Notes under the pieces: model-generated
Database searches by the model: none
What the model saw: only the letters and a program-made list of their open reading frames with translations
What the model was told of the DNA's origin: nothing
Shown: in pieces, positions 1-4,631 of the stretch
Layout: every line of letters starts with the position of its first letter
How positions within the stretch are numbered: position 1 is the stretch's first letter
Program-made: the position numbers and the translations under genes
NCBI GenBank assembly: GCA_002381765.1
Contig: DFXX01000025.1
Location: 1 to 5,994, forward strand
Direction: 5' to 3'
Length of the DNA: 5,994 bases
Source: Bacteriovoracaceae bacterium UBA4097
Lineage (GTDB): Bacteria > Bdellovibrionota > Bacteriovoracia > Bacteriovoracales > Bacteriovoracaceae

Positions 1-341
1 TAAGAGATATGCTCGAGTTTGAAGGCTTTCAAACTGTATGGGCCAAGAATGGTCAGGTTGCGATTGATTACCTTATGGCAGTTGCCGATCATGAATTACC
101 TGATCTCGTTTTATTAGACTATATGATGCCTGTGATGAATGGTAGAGACTTCTGCCAGGCCAAATCAAAAATCCCAAGACTTGCACACATTCCCGTAGTG
201 ATGATGACTGCCAGTGGGAATCTCATCAAAGTTATGGATAACTGCGATTCAGAAGGTTACATGTCAAAACCCATGGATCTCAATACAGTGGTAAAGATGG
301 TTAAACATTTTCTGTATCCAAATGATGGGTTGACTGCTTAG
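1..341 (+). CDS. Response regulator receiver domain protein, 5' end outside the window
   Basis: This is a CheY-like receiver domain that would accept a phosphoryl group from a histidine kinase and signal by conformational change. The reading frame is open to the window edge: Arg-Asp precede the first visible ATG (base 9), and receivers normally carry about 10-15 residues with the acidic pair before this point, so that ATG is internal. Counting from it, the phospho-acceptor Asp is D37 in LVLLDYMMP, the conserved Thr is T67 in VVMMTAS, and the Lys-Pro pair is K87-P88. The protein ends about 20 residues after Lys-Pro, so no DNA-binding or enzymatic output domain follows; a domain upstream of the window cannot be excluded. 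Its kinase is not visible. The last 41 bases overlap the 3' end of the opposite-strand catalase-like gene. The family call is secure; the pathway is unknown. Confidence 0.93.
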   Translation, partial: RDMLEFEGFQTVWAKNGQVAIDYLMAVADHELPDLVLLDYMMPVMNGRDFCQAKSKIPRLAHIPVVMMTASGNLIKVMDNCDSEGYMSKPMDLNTVVKMVKHFLYPNDGLTA

Positions 342-1044
342 GTCGGGCCCATTGGCTTAGCTTATAAGTACCAATTCTTAAAAAATGAACAAACCCAATG
401 GGGGCAATGTTAAGACCGGTCCGAAAGGGGTCAAATCTCATGGCCTCTTGATCGATGGTAATCTTTTCTTTAAGGATGATCTCCGCGAGCTTTACCCAAT
501 CCTCATCTTTTTCACGCATAGAGAGAATAAGGGAAGTATGCCCGGACTCTATGCTCTTTATCAGTTTTTCTTTTCGACTATTCCCCTGAACCTTTTCTCC
601 TTCCGGAAGAAGTTTAAAATAGACCTTCTTTAACCTATCGGTTTTAAAAGGTGAAATGGCAAAATATTCATTGGAAAAGTAATCATCCTGTTTAGTAAGA
701 AGGGGAGAGAAAATTATTTTCCAGGTTGAATCAAAGGTGGCAAAGAGGAGATCCTGATCTTTTAATCTGGGTTCAAAAGAAAATCCTTTTTTGTCTGAAA
801 ATCTAATAGCGATCCCAAAGACGTCAAGACCTTCGAAGTTCTTCCAAAGAGCAGCAGAAAACCTTACCGTGGCATAAGGATGAAATGATAAGAGCTCTGG
901 CCTCATGGAAAGGACTCTTGCCGAGAAGACTTCTCCTCGAGAATGGAAGATCCTGCTTTTTCTTATAAAGCTAATAGTCCCGGTAAAAATTCCGAGCAAA
1001 TGGCCAATGAAAAAACCTAACGTCTCAGCAGCTTTTTTCTCCAT
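301..1044 (-). CDS. Short catalase-like (heme-binding catalase superfamily) protein
   Basis: The protein has 247 residues, far shorter than ordinary catalases (about 480 or more). Catalase landmarks occur in order. IFHSRG (residues 32-37) matches the VVHARG segment carrying the distal heme histidine, here H34. VRFS (60-63) then a Gly-Ile-Ala-Ile-Arg-Phe strand near 77-82 matches the RFST...RGFAVKF region. RIGTYKLSQ (223-231) matches the proximal RLFSYxDTQ signature, placing R223 four residues before the presumed heme-ligand Tyr Y227. The usual distal Asn motif (NTPxFF) is not evident; QDLLFATF (98-105) lies there. The nearest relatives I recall are uncharacterised proteins, some labelled phosphodiesterase with little basis. 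Peroxidase or heme-sensing activity is inferred. The ATG at 1044 lacks a clear SD. It is divergent from the SDR gene and tail-to-tail with the receiver gene. Confidence 0.6.
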   Translation of the reverse strand: MEKKAAETLGFFIGHLLGIFTGTISFIRKSRIFHSRGEVFSARVLSMRPELLSFHPYATVRFSAALWKNFEGLDVFGIAIRFSDKKGFSFEPRLKDQDLLFATFDSTWKIIFSPLLTKQDDYFSNEYFAISPFKTDRLKKVYFKLLPEGEKVQGNSRKEKLIKSIESGHTSLILSMREKDEDWVKLAEIILKEKITIDQEAMRFDPFRTGLNIAPIGFVHFLRIGTYKLSQWARPKQSTHHLDTENV

Positions 1045-1080
1045 GTTTCATTCTAACAAAAAACAAGCATAATTCCTGAC

Positions 1081-1095
1081 TCAAGATTATCTTGA
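1081..1095. promoter_or_regulatory. Perfect 15-bp palindrome in the divergent intergenic region (candidate operator)
   Basis: TCAAGAT-T-ATCTTGA is a perfect inverted repeat with 7-bp arms around one central base. It lies between the divergent starts of the catalase-like gene (1044) and the SDR gene (1156), where a dimeric regulator could control both. No convincing -35/-10 pair was found on either strand. A TATGCT on the minus strand (bases 1067-1072) is a possible -10 for the catalase-like gene, and the palindrome would then sit near its -35. The palindrome is seen directly; its role as an operator is inference. Confidence 0.4.
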
Positions 1096-1143
1096 TTTTA
1101 CTCTGAAGAGGAATCATTAGAACATACTGAAGATAGTCTCTTT

Positions 1144-1150
1144 AAGGAGG
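1144..1150 (+). promoter_or_regulatory. Strong ribosome binding site deciding the SDR start
   Basis: AAGGAGG is a full-length SD. Two ATG codons follow in tandem, at 1153 and 1156. The gap is 2 nt to the first and 5 nt to the second, so the second is the better-spaced start. Confidence 0.8.
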
Positions 1151-1155
1151 GCATG

Positions 1156-1905
1156 ATGACATTAAAGCAGAAAGTTATTTTTATTACCGATGCCTGTAGT
1201 GCTATTGGTGCGTCCGCTGTTCAGGAAGCGGTCCATCGTGGAGCTCGAGTCTTTATGGTTGGCGCAAACGAAGATGAATTACAGGCCATGCAAGATAAGA
1301 TGAGGGTAAAAGGCTTTGAAACTGCCTATGCTGTGGCCGATGTGGCCGAATACGATCAACTTCTAGTTGCTGCCGATGCCTGTCTTAAGACTTTTACCAG
1401 AATAGATACCTGGATAAATTGTGCATCTTTTAAACTCTATAAAACGATTACAGAAACAACTGATCAAGAAGCAAAAAGATTATTTGATACTAATTTCTGG
1501 GGGGTCAGCAATGGATGCAAAATAGCGACTTCATTGATGAAGGTTCAAGACCAAGGTGAGATCATTAATCTGGGGAGCTTTCAATCTGATATTGCTTTGC
1601 CCTTACAAGGCTTCTATTCAGCAACTCAGCATGCCATAAAGGGATTTACCGATGCTCTAAGAAGAGAACTTATGACTCAGAATTCATCGATTACTGTCTC
1701 ATTCGTGATTGCAGGGGAAGTGTCTAATAAAGAAGTGGCCAGGGCCTTACTCTCTCTTGAAGGCCGCGGTGAGGATCTGACCTTAGGAAGAGCTGCTAAA
1801 TTTATGCCCGCATTTCAGAAGCTTTTTCCAAAACTACAGGATAGTGTTATTACCCTTTGGTATAGTCACCATAATAAGTTAGACAAATTGAAGTTATTCC
1901 ATTGA
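1156..1905 (+). CDS. Short-chain dehydrogenase/reductase (SDR)-like protein with degenerate active site
   Basis: Rossmann-fold SDR protein, 249 residues from ATG 1156 (250 if ATG 1153 is used; numbering here is from 1153). The SDR pattern is clear end to end: cofactor-loop region TDACSAIG (12-19), DV at 63-64, NCAS at 89-92 in place of NNAG, FDTNFWG with helix-4 Asn N114, S142 in NLGSF, and Y155 in FYSATQHAIKGF. Several key residues are altered. The first and third glycines of TGxxxGIG are Asp13 and Ala17. The catalytic Lys of YxxxK is Gln159 (codon CAG at 1627-1629). The Pro-Gly after strand 6 is Ala-Gly (187-188), followed at once by the C-terminal helices, so the substrate-binding loop looks shortened. 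The C-terminus (LTLGRAAKFMPAFQKLFPKL, 209-228) resembles a longer SDR subgroup. Classical oxidoreductase activity is doubtful; binding or scaffolding is possible. Confidence 0.88.
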   Translation: MTLKQKVIFITDACSAIGASAVQEAVHRGARVFMVGANEDELQAMQDKMRVKGFETAYAVADVAEYDQLLVAADACLKTFTRIDTWINCASFKLYKTITETTDQEAKRLFDTNFWGVSNGCKIATSLMKVQDQGEIINLGSFQSDIALPLQGFYSATQHAIKGFTDALRRELMTQNSSITVSFVIAGEVSNKEVARALLSLEGRGEDLTLGRAAKFMPAFQKLFPKLQDSVITLWYSHHNKLDKLKLFH

Positions 1906-2037
1906 GCTTCGGCAAGGAAGGGTTTCTTCTTCTTCCTCCTCAATCTGACCCTCGGTATCCTCATGCCCTATTAAAGATTCGCCGGCGATGGCATTTACTG
2001 TAAAAAAGCAGAATAATATTAGCCACTTCATTTTCAT
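1894..2037 (-). CDS. Small exported acidic peptide (47 aa), translationally coupled to the DUF72 gene
   Basis: This short gene encodes 47 residues. The N-terminus (MKMK, then hydrophobic WLILFCFFTV, then NAIAG) is a typical Sec signal peptide with likely cleavage after Ala18. The mature part would be about 29 residues and very acidic, with six consecutive Glu at 33-38, and would contain one Cys (C42). Expression evidence is unusually good for so small a gene. Its ATG overlaps the TGA stop of the upstream DUF72 gene as ATGA, and AAGGAG lies 5 nt before the ATG (bases 2048-2043). Its 3' end overlaps the convergent SDR gene by 12 bp. C10 sits inside the hydrophobic core and is not a lipobox. Function is unknown; the polyacidic tail might bind cations or a basic partner, which is speculation. 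Confidence 0.75.
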   Translation of the reverse strand: MKMKWLILFCFFTVNAIAGESLIGHEDTEGQIEEEEEETLPCRSSME

Positions 2038-2903
2038 GAATTCTCCTTTATTCGGTTAATAAGAGACTTTGCATCTACAGGTGCCCTGACCTTGGCATCA
2101 TTGTCAAAGTACACAAAGACATCTCGCTCTTTAACAGGAGGCGACTCATCTGTGATGGTGAGTTTGTCTTTTGCCTCAAGGCCCTGCTTCCAGGTCTTGA
2201 CTCTTTCTCCCCAGAAATCAAGAGATCTTTTATCGTATCCACTGACGTATAATTCACTGTCTCCATGGAGCCTTACATAGATAAAGTCACTGGTGATATC
2301 TTCCAAATATGGCCATTTCCCAGCAGTGTCGGCAAAAACGATGGCCACATTATGTTCACGAAGAAGATCAACAAACCAGGGATTTAGAAAGCTCTCATGC
2401 CTTATCTCAACCGCATGTCGAATTGGTAGATTTAGTTTTTCATCGATATAAATTCTCTCGCCAGGGAGATCGCTGTTTTGGGCCAGCTTAGAAGCTTCCT
2501 TGAAATTTTTTGGAAGTAGTTTAAGAAACTTCTCAAACCGCTCAGGATCAAAAGTCATGCTGGGAGGAAATTGCCATAGGAAGGGACCAAGTTTCTCTTT
2601 TAGTGCCAGTGGTCCGGATGCAATGAAGTTTGCTACCGGCACTGCTACATCATTGAGTCTTTTTATATGAGTAATGTATCGGTTGGCCTTGACACTGAAA
2701 ACAAAACCCTTTGGAGTGAGGTCATACCAATGCTGATAACTCGATGGTCTTTGAAGTGAATAAAAAGTTCCATTGATTTCGATGGTGGGAAGTTCTCGGC
2801 TGGCAAAGGAGAGCTCATCGCGGGCAGGAAGTTTCTCAGGATAAAATGTCCCTTTCCATCCCTTATACGTCCATCCAGAAATTCCGATCTCGACCATACT
2901 CAT
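2034..2903 (-). CDS. DUF72 family protein (YecE-like)
   Basis: A 289-residue cytoplasmic TIM-barrel-type protein of the DUF72/YecE family, a normal length for it. Family motifs occur in order: GISGW (7-11), FYSLQRPSSYQHW (47-59), FVFSVKANRYITH (68-79), LGPFLWQFPP (105-114), HAVEIRHESF (163-172), VFADTAGKWP (189-198), YVRLHGD (209-215) and YFDND (265-269). The family is widespread but has no firmly established biochemical activity that I can name. The ATG at 2903 and another two codons on (2897) are both possible starts; neither has a clear SD. It is the middle gene of a same-strand set: the membrane-protein gene ends 65 bp upstream, and its own stop overlaps the start of the small exported peptide. 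A TTGATA (2932-2927 on this strand) might be a -35, but the matching -10 would abut the start codon, so a separate promoter is not supported. Confidence 0.95.
   Translation of the reverse strand: MSMVEIGISGWTYKGWKGTFYPEKLPARDELSFASRELPTIEINGTFYSLQRPSSYQHWYDLTPKGFVFSVKANRYITHIKRLNDVAVPVANFIASGPLALKEKLGPFLWQFPPSMTFDPERFEKFLKLLPKNFKEASKLAQNSDLPGERIYIDEKLNLPIRHAVEIRHESFLNPWFVDLLREHNVAIVFADTAGKWPYLEDITSDFIYVRLHGDSELYVSGYDKRSLDFWGERVKTWKQGLEAKDKLTITDESPPVKERDVFVYFDNDAKVRAPVDAKSLINRIKENS
2043..2048 (-). promoter_or_regulatory. Ribosome binding site for the 47-codon peptide, inside the DUF72 3' end
   Basis: Read on the minus strand this is AAGGAG, 5 nt before the ATG at 2037. It lies within the last codons of the DUF72 gene and, with the ATGA overlap, is the main evidence that the small downstream gene is translated. 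Confidence 0.75.
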
Positions 2904-2968
2904 TTTTTAAAGCTAACAGGCCCTGATATCAATGAGGAGGGCCAGTGAATTAAGAGAGAAGCGATCTA

Positions 2969-3313
2969 CTATATAAATGCGGTCAGATAAAATAAGCCAA
3001 AGCATATTTCAATCAAAGCATCAGCTAAATAGACCGATCGAATACGTTTGATTAAAACATAATAAATATCAATGCCGGCTAGACCAATAGCATTTAGAGT
3101 TCCGAGCATTACTGTCTCGAAAGGAATAATGGGGGTCACGGTACTCGAGTAAAGCATGATCAGGCCGGAGCAAATGATGAGAACACTGACTGTTTTTAAA
3201 AGCCATTTATCTACTTTGGGTCCCGTAACTGCTTCAAAGCTTTTCATGCATATGAAGGGCCAAATGCCTGTCATAATATAAAAGATTCCTTGAATGAATA
3301 ACGCTGTTCTCAT
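2969..3313 (-). CDS. Small conserved four-helix inner-membrane protein
   Basis: A 114-residue hydrophobic protein with four likely membrane helices at about 4-23, 38-57, 64-87 and 94-112. The short loop after helix 1 carries the conserved-looking stretch FEAVTGPKVDKWL (26-38), preceded by GIWPFICMKS. I recognise this arrangement (a Tyr-x3-Gly-x-Trp-Pro helix end, then F-E-x-V-T-G-P-K) from small uncharacterised bacterial membrane proteins, but know no function. A longer frame begins at a TTG (3337), but the ATG at 3313 has AAGAGG with a 6-nt gap (bases 3325-3320) and is preferred. It is the first gene of the minus-strand set with the DUF72 gene and the acidic peptide, and is divergent from folE across a 109-bp gap. 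Confidence 0.82.
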   Translation of the reverse strand: MRTALFIQGIFYIMTGIWPFICMKSFEAVTGPKVDKWLLKTVSVLIICSGLIMLYSSTVTPIIPFETVMLGTLNAIGLAGIDIYYVLIKRIRSVYLADALIEICFGLFYLTAFI

Positions 3314-3378
3314 CCTTAACCTCTTAATATCCCACAATGCAAGTTAGAGGCCCTTCCTAAAACAAGCTATTCAAAGTC

Positions 3379-3396
3379 CTGCTAGCAGTGTATGAT
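3379..3396 (+). promoter_or_regulatory. Candidate folE promoter -10 with adjacent 10-bp palindrome
   Basis: TATGAT at 3391-3396 matches five of six bases of the -10 consensus. A 17-bp spacer would put the -35 at TATTCA (3368-3373), a weak match. Immediately upstream of the -10 is CTGCTAGCAG (3379-3388), a perfect 10-bp palindrome that would lie in the promoter spacer. It could be an operator for the folE/membrane-protein divergent region or chance. Transcription would begin near 3403, giving a leader of about 20 nt before the folE ATG. Confidence 0.3.
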
Positions 3397-3422
3397 GCTC
3401 TCATTCATAATTGAGGTATAAG

Positions 3423-4139
3423 ATGGGTTTTGAAAGTTCATTCAATAAAGATTTGGCACGCAAACTTGCTAAGGCCAGTGATCCTGAAAAAGTTCTTGAT
3501 CTGGAACTCGTAGAGTTTCGCAAGCGCGCTTTGGAATTAAATAGTGCTCGTGAAAAAATGGCCCAAGGTTATGAGAAAGTTCTGGAAGGTTTAAAACTTG
3601 CTTTTCCTGAATTAGATTTAGAAGATAAGAATCTAATCGGAACTCCTAATCGCATGGCCCGTGCCTTGCTTGAAATTTGCTCTGGACTTGGAACCGATGA
3701 AAAAGAAATTTTCTCTACTACCTTTCCTGCTGAAAATTATAATGAAGTCATTATTCTCAAAGATATCGATTATACCTCTCTTTGCAGTCATCACTTCTTT
3801 CCCTTTACTGGTAAGGCCCATGTTGGTTACTTGCCTGATACCCATAAAGGTCAGGACTCTAAAGTTGTTGGTCTCTCGAAGCTGGCTCACATCGTAGACT
3901 GTCATGCTCAAAGACCTCAGCTGCAAGAGCGTATGTGTTTTGGCATTATGGAATCGATTAAGCGCGAACTTCGGCCGGCCGGGGTTATGGTGGTTATCGA
4001 AGGCAGCCATGGGTGCCTGACTTGCAGAAGTGCTAAGAAGGCCAATGCCAGCATGATTACCTCTGCGCTAGATGGAAAGTTCAAAGAAGATCCTAAACTT
4101 CGAGCTGAATTTTTAAGTCTGATTGGAATGCACAAGTAA
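3423..4139 (+). CDS. folE: GTP cyclohydrolase I (FolE type)
   Basis: Cytoplasmic Zn enzyme converting GTP to 7,8-dihydroneopterin triphosphate, the first step toward tetrahydrofolate and other pterins. The protein has 238 residues from the ATG at 3423, chosen because GAGG (3413-3416) lies 6 nt upstream; an in-frame TTG at 3411 overlaps that SD. Residues 1-60 are a charged, mostly helical N-terminal region. TPNRMARALLEICSGL (74-89) is the family's entry motif. The Zn ligands are C121 and H124 in LCSHHFFPF, with H123 beside them, and C198 in SHGCLTC; H196 matches the catalytic His of the HxC motif. GLSKLAHIVD (150-159), then QLQERM (166-171), follows the family pattern. The usual CEHH is CSHH and the usual RGV after the third ligand is RSA (202-204); the former also occurs in other FolE proteins. 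No folate genes adjoin it, and no terminator was seen after it. Confidence 0.95.
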   Translation: MGFESSFNKDLARKLAKASDPEKVLDLELVEFRKRALELNSAREKMAQGYEKVLEGLKLAFPELDLEDKNLIGTPNRMARALLEICSGLGTDEKEIFSTTFPAENYNEVIILKDIDYTSLCSHHFFPFTGKAHVGYLPDTHKGQDSKVVGLSKLAHIVDCHAQRPQLQERMCFGIMESIKRELRPAGVMVVIEGSHGCLTCRSAKKANASMITSALDGKFKEDPKLRAEFLSLIGMHK

Positions 4140-4239
4140 TCTCCCTGAAAAAAAGATAGGCTTTAGATGGAAAGAGCTCAAGAGCATTGCTTCCTGAAAT
4201 AGTTTCGTGGTTAATTGAAGGAAACAAGAGGGAATCTAT

Positions 4240-4563
4240 ATGTTGAAAGTCTTTATCTTTGTTATGCTTTTTACTTCAGTACTGCAGGCAGAAGCCCAGG
4301 TCTGTAGGGTGTATGGAATTACCGATTCTCCTCAGAAGCTTACTTGCCACTTTAGCGAGATGAATGTGGCCCTTCGTTGTGTTTCTGGACAATATTATTT
4401 AAATCGATCACCAGTTACTCTGGCCTTTCATATGGATGTTGAAGATGGTCCAGTTCCTTTAGTCTTTAAATCTTCTGATATGCAGCTCACTGTTCTAATG
4501 GAAGATGTCATCAAGGGCGAGCTTGAACTTTCTAAACTCCAGCTTTCGGGTACTTGCAAATAG
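4240..4563 (+). CDS. Secreted four-cysteine protein of unknown function
   Basis: A 107-residue protein with a clear Sec signal peptide: Lys3, hydrophobic core VFIFVMLFTSVL (4-15), and an AEA site predicting cleavage after Ala19. The mature protein of about 88 residues has four cysteines (C22, C36, C47, C106), an even number that would allow two disulfides in the periplasm. The pattern of alternating hydrophobic residues suggests mainly beta strands. I do not recognise the family. The start is supported by GAGGG (4228-4232) 7 nt before the ATG. It lies 100 bp after folE and 68 bp before umuD, on the same strand as both, but nothing ties its function to either. C22 lies three residues after the predicted cleavage site and is not a lipobox cysteine. 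Confidence 0.75.
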   Translation: MLKVFIFVMLFTSVLQAEAQVCRVYGITDSPQKLTCHFSEMNVALRCVSGQYYLNRSPVTLAFHMDVEDGPVPLVFKSSDMQLTVLMEDVIKGELELSKLQLSGTCK

Positions 4564-4596
4564 GATTAGTCATTCTTTGGGGAATATTTCTCCCTC

Positions 4597-4625
4597 TTGC
4601 TTATTACGGAAAATGTACGTAAATT
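4597..4625 (+). promoter_or_regulatory. Candidate umuDC promoter with embedded dyad (possible SOS operator)
   Basis: TTACG (4604-4608) and CGTAA (4618-4622) form a perfect 5-bp inverted repeat separated by 9 bases. It lies between a weak -35 (TTGCTT, 4597-4602) and a weak -10 (TAAATT, 4620-4625), 17 bp apart, just before the umuD ATG at 4632. A repressor there would block the promoter, as LexA does at umuDC in E. coli. The E. coli box (CTGT-N8-ACAG) and the Gram-positive GAAC-N4-GTTC are absent. The LexA box I recall for Bdellovibrio is TTAC-N3-GTAA: the half-sites here are the same, but with 11 bases between them. Assignment to LexA is inference. A transcript from this -10 would have almost no leader. 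Confidence 0.4.
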
Positions 4626-4631
4626 AAGGGC

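Noticed and set aside
348..402. Inverted repeat CCCATTGG / CCAATGGG with 39-nt loop after the receiver stop, considered as a terminator
   Set aside because: The loop is long, no U-tract follows on either strand, and the repeat lies inside the catalase-like coding sequence, so codon content may explain it.
385..633. 82-codon plus-strand open frame
   Set aside because: It lies wholly antisense inside the catalase-like gene, has no family features, and the opposite strand carries recognisable catalase motifs.
2075..2491. Several 60-63 codon frames on both strands
   Set aside because: All lie within the DUF72 coding region, whose motifs are clear; no SD or recognisable protein features.
2919..2943. 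GGCCCT / AGGGCC inverted repeat upstream of the DUF72 gene
   Set aside because: Only 6-bp arms around 13 bases, no T-run, and both arms contain the locally common GGCC; not enough to call an operator or terminator.
3314..3337. TTG at 3337 as the membrane-protein start
   Set aside because: The ATG at 3313 has AAGAGG at a 6-nt gap; the eight extra residues would be translated through that SD and add only a charged tail.
3411..3422. TTG at 3411 as the folE start
   Set aside because: The TTG overlaps the GAGG that is correctly spaced for the ATG at 3423, and the four extra residues add nothing conserved.
3633..4010. 125-codon minus-strand open frame
   Set aside because: It is antisense to the conserved core of folE and its product resembles nothing; a shadow frame.
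4579..4594. Small hairpin GGGG...TCCC after the four-Cys secreted gene, considered as a terminator
   Set aside because: Only three or four pairs including a wobble, and no run of T follows.
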